From positions 1 through 64,000 of the forward strand of contig NZ_NXIE01000002.1 in assembly GCF_004116625.1 (NCBI RefSeq): a stretch of 64,000 nt of DNA, in the 5' to 3' direction. Below the pieces are notes generated by a model. The model made no database searches, had not been told where the DNA came from, and saw only the letters and a program-made list of their open reading frames with translations. The stretch's first letter is position 1. Each line of letters opens with the position of its first letter. Both the position numbers and the translations under genes were made by a program. This document shows positions 57,942 through 64,000 of this stretch, one piece after another. The DNA is from Halarcobacter mediterraneus (lineage in GTDB: Bacteria; Campylobacterota; Campylobacteria; Campylobacterales; Arcobacteraceae).

Positions 57942-58820
57942 ATGATAAGCTTTAAAGAGTTAGATATATTTTTTAAATTGTGTGAAGAAACAAACCTATC
58001 AAATATAGCTAAGAAACAGAATATGACTCAAGCTGCAATATCAATAAGTTTAAATAGCTTAGAAAAAAAACTAGGGGAGAAACTCTTTGATAGAATTGGA
58101 AGAAAACTTATTTTAAATGAAAGAGGAAGATTATTCAAAGAAAAAGCATATACTCCTTTTTTAGACTTAATTCATGCAAAAGAGAGTTTCTTTTCTGATA
58201 AACTACAAGGAAATCTAAAAATTGCAGCAAGTAAAACTTTTAATAGTATAAACCTTTCTCAATGTATTTATAAATTTATTTCAAAACATAATATACATAT
58301 TACAAAACACTCAATAAATACTAAAGAAATTTTAGACTCTATTTTAGATTCTTCTATAGATATAGGCTTTGTGGAAAGTGATTTTAATGAGGCAAATATT
58401 ATAAAAGAAAAAGTTGCTGATGACTCTTTAATAATTGTAAGTTCAAATAAAGAATTAACTAAAAAAGAGTATTTTATTGACCAACTTTATAAATATAATT
58501 GGCTTTTAAGAGAAAAAGGTTCTGCTACAAGAGAAGTTTTTCTAAGTAAAGTAAAATATCAAGATGAGCTAAATATTACCATGGAAGTTTCAAACTTTGA
58601 AGAGATAAAAAATATATTACTTGAAAATAAAGAAACAATAACTTGTATTTCTAAGCTTGCAGTTAAAAAAGAGCTTGAAGAAAAGAGTTTATTTGAAATC
58701 AAAATAAAAAACTTGAAATTTGATAGAGAATTATTTATGGTTTATCATAAAAACAAATATAAAAGTAAACTTTTTTTAGAGTTTACTAAGTATATAAAAA
58801 AGTGTTTTTTCAACAATTAA
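57942..58820 (+). CDS. LysR-family transcriptional regulator
   Basis: A 292-residue regulator with an N-terminal winged helix ('LCEETNLSNIAKKQNMTQAA', 'LEKKLGEKLFDRIGRKLI') and a substrate-binding effector domain (about 90-290, 'GNLKIAASKTFNSI', 'SSIDIGFVESDF'). Its divergent position to yeiH suggests that it is the YeiE/CysL-type regulator of that exporter. Ribosome site AAGGAA precedes the ATG. Confidence 0.92.
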   Translation: MISFKELDIFFKLCEETNLSNIAKKQNMTQAAISISLNSLEKKLGEKLFDRIGRKLILNERGRLFKEKAYTPFLDLIHAKESFFSDKLQGNLKIAASKTFNSINLSQCIYKFISKHNIHITKHSINTKEILDSILDSSIDIGFVESDFNEANIIKEKVADDSLIIVSSNKELTKKEYFIDQLYKYNWLLREKGSATREVFLSKVKYQDELNITMEVSNFEEIKNILLENKETITCISKLAVKKELEEKSLFEIKIKNLKFDRELFMVYHKNKYKSKLFLEFTKYIKKCFFNN

Positions 58821-58904
58821 AGGTTACAAAATGGTAACACAATTTTTTATCAAATATAAGTAATAACTTGTCATTATTTCATCAATTTTAACAAAAGGAT
58901 TTTT

Positions 58905-59117
58905 ATGACATTTATTCCAACATCAATTGAACTTTTACAAGCAATAAAAGCTAATAATGCAACAAAAGCTGAAGAGGTTATTTTATACTCTGACACAAGA
59001 AGAGATTTAATAATCGAACATACAACAGAACATGGAAGAGATTCATTGCTAAATCTTTTACCACAATTTAAAAGTCAAGGTCTTGTTTTCAATATAAAAA
59101 CATTATTAGACATTTAA
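58905..59117 (+). CDS. Small hypothetical protein
   Basis: 70 residues, unrecognised. Soluble and helical ('SIELLQAIKANNATKAEEVI', 'HGRDSLLNLLPQFKSQGLVF'). Ribosome site AAAAGGA, 6 bases before the ATG, is good. The upstream gap carries a GTTAC/GTAAC hairpin that could end the LysR transcript. The pattern 'ANNATKAEEVILYSDTRRDL' is loosely ankyrin-like, but too short to claim. Confidence 0.6.
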   Translation: MTFIPTSIELLQAIKANNATKAEEVILYSDTRRDLIIEHTTEHGRDSLLNLLPQFKSQGLVFNIKTLLDI

Positions 59118-59160
59118 TCTAAGGAATAAAAGGAGGAACTTTTTTCCTTGATTATACTTT

Positions 59161-60246
59161 TTATATACGCTCAATCCACAGTTCTAAGCTTCTATCAGGG
59201 ATAAAATACTTATCGGCATCTTTATCAATAAACTCTTTTGCAAAAAGTGAATTTATAGATGACTGTAAGGTTTGTTTCTTTATATTATATTCACTTAAAA
59301 CTTCACTGACAAAAAAACCACTTTTGTATTTGCCAACAATTTTTAAAGCAATTTTTTGATTGTTATTTAAACTATCATAAATAATTCTAAAACTTGCCTC
59401 TTTTGATGATATTATTTCATTTAAAAGTTCATCAATATTTTCTTCAGTAATATTCTGAACCTTATAAACATATAATAAATGTAATAAATTTTGAATAAGT
59501 TTTGTTTCTCCATTAGCTTTTTCATAAATATAGTTTATATTTTCTTTAGAAACTTTCAAATACTTTTTTGAATAGTCATAAATATCTGCTACTTTTAAAG
59601 CTTGTAATTCAAAATGATTTGCTAACTCATATAATGGAGCCTTATATTCAAATAAAGATGTCAAAAGATGTCTTTTGGAACCTAAGAATATATAAGAAAT
59701 ATTTTTTCTATTTTGAATAAAAGTTCTAAGATAAGCATCTAATTTTATATCTTTTATAGTTGCAACTTGTTGAAACTCATCTATTGCTAAAACAATTTGT
59801 TTAGTTTTTGCTAATTCATTTAAAGAGTTAAAAAAGTCTTCCATCATCTGTTCAAAACTAAGAGTTGCAATAACTGGCTTTATGCTATATTTTAAAGTAG
59901 TTGGATCAATAGTAGGTTCTACTCTTACTCTTTTAAATAAAGATGTCAAAGTTTTAATAGCAGCTTTTAAATCACTTTCTTGAGAGTTTGATAAAGCTTT
60001 TAGTAAAGAATAAGCAAAGTCTTCCTTTGAAGTCATATCAAAAATATCAACATAAATACAAAGATAGTCTTTAAAATGTTTTTCTATAAAATTACTAATT
60101 AGAGAGCTTTTTCCCATACGCCTTTTTGAGTGAATCAAAATATTGTTTGAGTACTTTACAGTTTTTTCTAATTCTTTTAATTCTTTATCTCTTCCAAAGA
60201 AGCACTTGTTATCTGAAATTTTATCATAAGGAAAAGGAGAGAACAT
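59161..60246 (-). CDS. AAA-family ATPase (ATPase_2 type) with C-terminal winged helix
   Basis: 361 residues. Entry motif 'FFGRDKELKELEKTV', Walker A 'HSKRRMGKSSLI' (Lys46), Walker B 'QIVLAIDEFQQ' (Asp156, Glu157), sensor 'ISYIFLGSKRHLL', helical lid (about 215-275), and a C-terminal winged helix (about 290-360, 'KIALKIVGKYKSGFFVSEVL', 'TLQSSINSLFAKEFI'). This is the archaeal-type ATPase_2/STAND-related architecture, of unknown function. Its promoter is bracketed by two related inverted repeats. Confidence 0.85.
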   Translation of the reverse strand: MFSPFPYDKISDNKCFFGRDKELKELEKTVKYSNNILIHSKRRMGKSSLISNFIEKHFKDYLCIYVDIFDMTSKEDFAYSLLKALSNSQESDLKAAIKTLTSLFKRVRVEPTIDPTTLKYSIKPVIATLSFEQMMEDFFNSLNELAKTKQIVLAIDEFQQVATIKDIKLDAYLRTFIQNRKNISYIFLGSKRHLLTSLFEYKAPLYELANHFELQALKVADIYDYSKKYLKVSKENINYIYEKANGETKLIQNLLHLLYVYKVQNITEENIDELLNEIISSKEASFRIIYDSLNNNQKIALKIVGKYKSGFFVSEVLSEYNIKKQTLQSSINSLFAKEFIDKDADKYFIPDRSLELWIERI

Positions 60247-60257
60247 TATAAAACCTT

Positions 60258-60277
60258 AGTATTTATTTTTAGATACT
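60258..60277. promoter_or_regulatory. Inverted repeat downstream of the ATPase promoter
   Basis: AGTATTTA (60258-60265), TTTT, TAGATACT (60270-60277), one mismatch. It lies between the -10 and the start codon, and shares its half-site with the longer repeat at 60309-60344. Confidence 0.5.
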
Positions 60278-60280
60278 TCT

Positions 60281-60309
60281 AGTATAGTTAAATTATTTTA
60301 CAAAGTCAA
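60281..60309 (-). promoter_or_regulatory. Promoter of the AAA ATPase gene
   Basis: Minus-strand TTGACT (60304-60309), 17-base spacer, TATACT (60281-60286), 35 bases before the ATG at 60246. Both hexamers match consensus at 5 of 6 positions. It is flanked on both sides by inverted repeats containing AGTATTTA. Confidence 0.7.
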
Positions 60310-60344
60310 TACCAAAAGTATTTAATAATAAATACTTTTGGTAT
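60309..60344. promoter_or_regulatory. Perfect 16-base inverted repeat at the ATPase -35
   Basis: Left arm ATACCAAAAGTATTTA (60309-60324), four-base loop, right arm 60329-60344, a perfect reverse complement. It abuts the -35 box of the ATPase promoter and also lies 5 bases past the end of the AhpD-like gene. It can be an operator, a terminator of that gene, or both. A TTTTT tract follows on the plus strand. Confidence 0.65.
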
Positions 60345-60349
60345 TTTTA

Positions 60350-60697
60350 TTATATACCTTTTTCTTGAAATTGACTAAGTGCTTGCATTGCCTCAATTCC
60401 ATAAACCACTGAAGGACCACCACCCATAAGAATAGAAACAGAAACTGTTTCAGCAATTTCTTCTTTACTAGCTCCTGCTTTCATTGCATCATGCACGTGA
60501 AATGATATGCAACCATCACATCTTACTGTTATAGCAATACCTAAAGCTATTAACTCTTTTGTTTTAGAATCTAAGGCATTTGATTTTAAACTAGCTCCAT
60601 GTAAAGACTGAAAACCTTGCATAACTTCAGGCATTTCTAGACCTAATTTTTTCATCCAGCTTGTTAATTCTTCGTAATGTTCAGGGAAATTTTTCAT
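60350..60697 (-). CDS. AhpD-like carboxymuconolactone decarboxylase-family protein
   Basis: A 115-residue alkylhydroperoxidase-fold protein with the redox motif Cys60-Asp-Gly-Cys63 and His67 in 'VRCDGCISFHVHDAMKAGAS'. 'DSKTKELIALGIAI' and 'GGGPSVVYGIEAMQAL' complete the pattern. It is a likely thiol peroxidase or disulfide reductase. Single gene with the inverted repeat 60309-60344 just downstream. Confidence 0.9.
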   Translation of the reverse strand: MKNFPEHYEELTSWMKKLGLEMPEVMQGFQSLHGASLKSNALDSKTKELIALGIAITVRCDGCISFHVHDAMKAGASKEEIAETVSVSILMGGGPSVVYGIEAMQALSQFQEKGI

Positions 60698-60792
60698 ATT
60701 TTTATCCTATTAAATGATTTATTATAAACTTAATTATTCTATATAGTTTATACTTAATTAAAGTTGATAAATAATCTTTTTAAATATAAATT

Positions 60793-61260
60793 TTACTTAT
60801 ATAAAGTTTCGCTTTTTCTTTTACAAAAGAATAGAACAATACTATAAATAAAAACTAAGTATAGTACTACTGGAATAAATCCCATAAATGCAGAAATAAG
60901 TAAAAACCCATACAACCAATCAGTTATATATTGAAAAAAAGGAATAATATAACTAGTTCCAGTCATAGTTCCTTCATTCCAACCACTTGTATTCATCAAA
61001 AAGCTAATATTGGTCAAAACGATTAAGAAAAAAGCAATTTTACAAGAATGTTTATTTTTTTTAAAAAGAAAACTTATAAAAAAAGCTAAAAAACAATTTA
61101 TAGTAAAGATTGACAACATTGCTTTTGTGTCACTTGTATAATCTCCACTTACTAATAAAAGAATATTATAGAATACTCCTATGAAAAAAACTATTTTAAA
61201 AAATAAATTCAAGGTAAATCTCTTTATTTTAATATGGTGTTGCTTTAAATGTAGAACCAA
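60793..61260 (-). CDS. Hypothetical membrane protein
   Basis: 155 residues, unrecognised, with four predicted membrane helices (about 20-37, 47-65, 73-89, 115-145; e.g. 'FFKIVFFIGVFYNILLLVSG' and 'MGFIPVVLYLVFIYSIVLFF'). A possible later ATG start within the first 15 residues cannot be excluded. A LysE-type remnant lies just upstream. Confidence 0.6.
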   Translation of the reverse strand: MVLHLKQHHIKIKRFTLNLFFKIVFFIGVFYNILLLVSGDYTSDTKAMLSIFTINCFLAFFISFLFKKNKHSCKIAFFLIVLTNISFLMNTSGWNEGTMTGTSYIIPFFQYITDWLYGFLLISAFMGFIPVVLYLVFIYSIVLFFCKRKSETLYK

Positions 61261-61295
61261 CTACATTTGATATAAAAATAATATCACAGATATTC

Positions 61296-61379
61296 TTATC
61301 CCCGTTCACTAAATGCTAGTTTAAGCCCAAGTGCCGCAAAGCTCATTGCAAAGAATTTTTGGATAAAAATACTTGCCTT
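61296..61379 (-). pseudogene. Remnant of a LysE/RhtB-type exporter (C-terminal end)
   Basis: The minus-strand frame reads 'KASIFIQKFFAMSFAALGLK' followed by 'LAFSERG' and a stop. This resembles the last helix and tail of LysE-family amino-acid exporters. A stop precedes it, no start or other part of the gene remains, and the 157-base gap holds nothing else. Based on 27 codons only. Confidence 0.45.
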
Positions 61380-61417
61380 TCATGATGTTTAATATTTTTA
61401 AATCAACTTAATATTTA

Positions 61418-61777
61418 TTATACACCTTTGTCTGACCAGACAGCAAATTCATTACCACTAGGGTCACTAAAATGAAATCTATAACCACCAGGAAAATGAA
61501 ATATTGCTTTAACAATAGAACCACCAGCATTTTCTATTTTTGATTGAGTAGCTTTTAAATCATTACTATAAAAAATAATTAAAGCACTTCCTTCTGCTGT
61601 TGACATAGATAAATCTGATTTGTAAAATCCTCCATCTATTCCTTCATCTGAAAATGCAATATATTCATCTCCAAAATCCATAAATGCCCAGTCAAAGACT
61701 TTTGTAAAAAAATCTTTTGTAATTTGGAGATTTTTAGCAGGTAATTCTATATAATTTATTTTTTCATGTATATTCAT
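61418..61777 (-). CDS. VOC-family (glyoxalase-like) protein
   Basis: A 119-residue vicinal oxygen chelate protein: 'INYIELPAKNLQITKDFFTK', 'DWAFMDFGDEYIAFSD', 'YSNDLKATQSKIENAGGSIV' and the C-terminal 'GYRFHFSDPSGNEFAVWSD'. It is most like the stress or drug-resistance-type VOC enzymes. 20 bases after a small membrane protein gene in the same direction. Confidence 0.88.
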   Translation of the reverse strand: MNIHEKINYIELPAKNLQITKDFFTKVFDWAFMDFGDEYIAFSDEGIDGGFYKSDLSMSTAEGSALIIFYSNDLKATQSKIENAGGSIVKAIFHFPGGYRFHFSDPSGNEFAVWSDKGV

Positions 61778-61797
61778 TTAGTTATCCTTTTTCTTTC

Positions 61798-62004
61798 TTA
61801 ATCATCTTTCTTGCCAATTAAAGAAGGCAAGAAAATATACAACAAAGAGAACGTAGCAATTATAGCTACACTAGCCAAAAATGACCAAAAAGACGAAAAT
61901 CCCTTCTCACTAATAACAATAAATACAAACACTGCTCCACAAACAATTGCAAGTAGAAAAATTGAAAATACAAGAAGGCGCAAAAAGTTGATAAGATACT
62001 TCAT
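61798..62004 (-). CDS. Small two-helix membrane protein
   Basis: 68 residues, unrecognised. Two membrane helices (about 8-30 'RLLVFSIFLLAIVCGAVFVF' and 38-60 'FWSFLASVAIIATFSLLYIF'), ending 'LIGKKDD'. Its ATG overlaps the stop of the upstream mini gene (ATGA), so translation is coupled. Base composition is less AT-rich than the core genes, hinting at acquisition. Confidence 0.65.
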   Translation of the reverse strand: MKYLINFLRLLVFSIFLLAIVCGAVFVFIVISEKGFSSFWSFLASVAIIATFSLLYIFLPSLIGKKDD

Positions 62005-62174
62005 TGCAGTTTTTCAATCAAATTAATAGTAAAGGTTTTGAACTGCTGAGAATTCTTCCCAAATTGTTCAATATCAAGAAGATTAATGTCATATTTTGAT
62101 GGTAATTGCCAAATTTCTTTTCGCTGTTCTTTTAAGTCTATATATGTAGATGAAATAAAAACGCTTTTTTTCAT
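62001..62174 (-). CDS. Short DUF4062-like protein
   Basis: 57 codons from ATG 62174: 'MKKSVFISSTYIDLKEQRKE' continues to 'NLLDIEQFGKNSQQ' and 'LIEKLQ'. The N-terminus matches the DUF4062 signature (vFiSSTyxDLxxeR), usually an N-terminal module of larger effector proteins, here much shortened. Ribosome site AAAAGG and a good promoter (62198-62227) precede it. It couples by ATGA to the small membrane protein. It may be a trimmed functional gene or a remnant. Confidence 0.65.
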   Translation of the reverse strand: MKKSVFISSTYIDLKEQRKEIWQLPSKYDINLLDIEQFGKNSQQFKTFTINLIEKLQ

Positions 62175-62197
62175 AAATAACCTTTTTTAAGTGATAG

Positions 62198-62227
62198 ATT
62201 ATATATAAAAGTACTTTGATCTGTCAA
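62198..62227 (-). promoter_or_regulatory. Promoter of the DUF4062-like operon
   Basis: Minus-strand perfect TTGACA (62222-62227) and TATAAT (62198-62203), 18-base spacer. It suggests that the short DUF4062-like gene and its two followers are expressed. Confidence 0.7.
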
Positions 62228-62298
62228 CATAAAATAAGTCACCAAACAATATTTATAAATTTGAATCACTAAGTAAGTATTGGAACTGATTTACCTTA

Positions 62299-63039
62299 TT
62301 AACTAATTTTTATTTCATTCACAATGTTTCGTATAGCCATGATTACTTTATCTGGTTCTGTGATTTGAGGAAAGTGACCACTCTCATGACAGATGTATTG
62401 GATAGAGTGTGATGATAAGTCCATTAATTTAGCTTGAAATTCTTTATGTACTTGAAAAGCTTCTTCTGGAACAAATGGCATTTTCTTTGTACCTGACACT
62501 ACAGCAATAGGAATATTGGGGAAATGTCCGGCTGCTGAAATTTGTGCTATTGTTTCTTCAACTTGTTCATCTTCCGAATATTTATATTTGTCAAATAGCT
62601 TTTCCATTGATTTGAGACCCTCATTAAAAGCATTAACAACAAATGGAGGAATATTCTTCTTCTGTTCAATCACTTCAGAGGGGTAAGGTGAGTCAACAAA
62701 AACTATACCTGACACTTCATCTGGGTAAACACGAGAATACAAATTAGCAAGTAGTCCACCGAAAGAATGAGCAACCAATATATAAGGTGGTCTTAATCTC
62801 AAGTTATAAAATAATGAACGCATTTCGCTAAGGATAGTATTTCCATCTTGAGATTCAGTTGCTTTCTTAGACCTACCAACACCTCTTCTATTAAATAAAA
62901 ACACACTATTTTCCAATGCAAGCTCTGGGTACACTTTATCCCAACTTTTAAATGGCATTCTAAAACCATTTAAAAATACGATACTTATCGAGCCATTATC
63001 AATTCGGTGATATTCAAGATTTATATTGTTTATTGACAT
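62299..63039 (-). CDS. Alpha/beta hydrolase
   Basis: A 246-residue hydrolase. 'IVFLNGFRMPFKSWDKVYPE' near the start, nucleophile Ser in 'YILVAHSFGGLLANLYSR' (about residue 93), a following 'GIVFVDSPYPSEV', and the C-terminal His in 'CHESGHFPQ'. Catalytic triad appears complete. No signal peptide. Codon use is less AT-biased than the core genes, which hints at transfer. Substrate unknown. Confidence 0.88.
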   Translation of the reverse strand: MSINNINLEYHRIDNGSISIVFLNGFRMPFKSWDKVYPELALENSVFLFNRRGVGRSKKATESQDGNTILSEMRSLFYNLRLRPPYILVAHSFGGLLANLYSRVYPDEVSGIVFVDSPYPSEVIEQKKNIPPFVVNAFNEGLKSMEKLFDKYKYSEDEQVEETIAQISAAGHFPNIPIAVVSGTKKMPFVPEEAFQVHKEFQAKLMDLSSHSIQYICHESGHFPQITEPDKVIMAIRNIVNEIKIS

Positions 63040-63173
63040 CCGTATCCTTTTTTATTTGGCTAACCTTGAACTTGAAACAAGAGTATTTTTCATGAGATTG
63101 TTCAAATTTACTTTTTTTATTTTACTAAATAAAACTTCAAACTACTACAAGTATACCTTTGTTTCTTCCAAAG

Positions 63174-63391
63174 TTATGTTATAAGTTCATGGCTTACAGA
63201 CCTTACAAGCTCTAAATCCATTTTCAATAGCTTAAACTCTTGTATCATGAAATAGTACATTTTTTTAAGGACTTTTTTACCTTACAAAATGGTAAACAAA
63301 ATATCCCAGTTAATTTTACTATTGTATAAAATAGACTATCATATTTTGTATCTTTTTGCCCAATAATTTGATATTTTCCTTGATTTATCAT
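63174..63391 (-). pseudogene. Frameshifted Ada-type zinc-binding (phosphotriester repair) domain
   Basis: Two bases after the ogt stop an ATG (63391) opens a frame reading 'KYDSLFYTIVKLTGIFCLPF' then 'CKV' until a TGA at 63245-63247. The rest of the Ada zinc domain is recognisable in the other two frames, 'YYF' with 'IQE', then 'AIENGFRACKVCKP' (63190-63231). All four zinc Cys (CxxxC and CxxC) are visible, but at least two indels break the gene. The wider gap 63040-63393 contains nothing else. Confidence 0.75.
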
Positions 63392-63393
63392 TT

Positions 63394-63909
63394 CTAACCC
63401 ACAAATAAATTTTGTTCTAATTTTAGCAATTTTTTTTTAAGTGCTAATCCACCACCATATCCTATAAGTTCTCCATTACTTCCAATGATACGATGACAAG
63501 GAATAATTAAGCCTATGGAGTTTGCACCATTAGCACTTGCTACGGCTCTTACTGCCTTTTCATTATCTATATTTTTTGCTAATTGTAAATATGTTGAAGT
63601 TGTACCATATGGAACTTTCATTAAAGCATCCCAAACACTCTTTTGAAAATTAGTACCAGTAGTTATAATTGGTATATCAAACTCTTTTCGTTGCATATCA
63701 AAATATTCATCAATTTGCTTTCTTGTCTCTTGTAATATATCATCATCTTGCTCTACAAACTTGGCATCAAAACCTTTTTTTAATCTATTGTCTACAGTTG
63801 TTCTCATTTTTCTATATTTAAAATCCAATAAGCAAAGTTTGTTTTCAAATGAGCCTAATATGAAATGTGCATATTTGGTTTTGTAGTATTGTATATTAAT
63901 TTTATTCAT
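63394..63909 (-). CDS. ogt: Methylated-DNA--protein-cysteine methyltransferase
   Basis: A 171-residue suicide repair protein for O6-methylguanine. Acceptor Cys138 lies in 'IPCHRIIGSNGELIGYGGGL', and the helix-turn-helix region 'QKSVWDALMKVPYGTTSTYL' with 'AVRAVASANGANSIGLI' is intact. The broken Ada zinc domain lies directly downstream. The upstream partial gene overlaps it by one base (TAATG). Confidence 0.96.
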   Translation of the reverse strand: MNKINIQYYKTKYAHFILGSFENKLCLLDFKYRKMRTTVDNRLKKGFDAKFVEQDDDILQETRKQIDEYFDMQRKEFDIPIITTGTNFQKSVWDALMKVPYGTTSTYLQLAKNIDNEKAVRAVASANGANSIGLIIPCHRIIGSNGELIGYGGGLALKKKLLKLEQNLFVG

Positions 63910-64000
63910 TAAAATAAACTTTGAAATGAGTTATCTTTAGTTATTGTTTCTAATTTATTTTCAAAATTTTCTATAAGTTTATTGTATATAAATGGTCCTT
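63909..64000 (-). CDS. C-terminal end of an unidentified gene, cut by the window edge
   Basis: The last 29 codons before a TAA (63909-63911): 'GPFIYNKLIENFENKLETIT' then 'KDNSFQSLF'. The stop overlaps the ogt start (TAATG), so the genes are co-transcribed and coupled. Too little remains to name it. Confidence 0.6.
   Translation of the reverse strand, partial: GPFIYNKLIENFENKLETITKDNSFQSLF

Noticed and set aside
58823-58840. TTACAAAATGGTAA occurring here and again near 63283
   Set aside because: The second copy lies in the coding remnant of the Ada domain; a 14-base match in such AT-rich DNA is weak evidence for a repeat family.

Overview
The window reads as a chromosomal segment of a low-GC member of the Campylobacterota, most likely Arcobacter or a close relative. 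I infer this from the very AT-rich base composition, the gene order (ATP synthase b'-b-delta-alpha-gamma-beta-epsilon followed by tolQ-tolR-tolA-tolB-pal-cpoB-slyD-fabD-mtnN, as I recall it from Campylobacter), short ProB and BirA proteins, and histidine kinases with the 'NIAHQWRQPL' H-box common in this group. I found no rRNA, tRNA, CRISPR array, intact transposon or phage genes.

Layout. 1-176: a strong outward-facing promoter leaving the left edge, plus a hairpin. 177-27847 is almost all minus strand: mtnN-fabD, slyD-cpoB-pal, a tightly packed seven-gene photolyase cassette (4133-10838) sitting between pal and tolB, then tolB-A-R-Q, the F1Fo ATP synthase genes, parB-parA-birA, fmt, proB-obgE, rpmA-rplU, ridA and dnaG. 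27928-31182 is a plus-strand run: a LapB-like TPR protein, rnhA, rnc, aroC. 31284-32590 holds a divergent pair (a FeMo-cofactor-binding-like protein and a DUF134-like regulator) around a structured intergenic region. 32603-35855: htpX, two SixA-type phosphatases and an HI0933-type flavoprotein. 35862-40487: mnmE, khpB, yidC, yidD, rnpA and rpmH, where rnpA appears to lack a normal start codon. 40574-43150: clpB under a consensus promoter with a CIRCE-like operator. 43225-47559: a cache/PAS histidine kinase with two orphan periplasmic binding proteins. 47624-54104: rnhB, an MTH1187-type protein, an ankyrin protein, a fused MsrB-MsrA, an FAH-family enzyme, a Sel1 lipoprotein and a NUDIX hydrolase. 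54124-58820: a kinase fused to two solute-binding domains, yeiH and a divergent LysR regulator. 58905-64000 is accessory: an AAA ATPase with its promoter bracketed by inverted repeats, small enzymes, short orphan genes, gene remnants (LysE type, Ada zinc domain) and ogt.

How the genes fit together. The core blocks cover energy conversion, Tol-Pal envelope maintenance, membrane protein insertion, RNA processing and chromosome partition. The most distinctive module is the photolyase cassette, which combines DNA photorepair, two uncharacterised redox/short-chain enzymes, a lipid-binding-like protein and its own LytS/LytTR two-component pair, and which splits the Tol-Pal gene block. The right end looks like a region of gene gain and decay.
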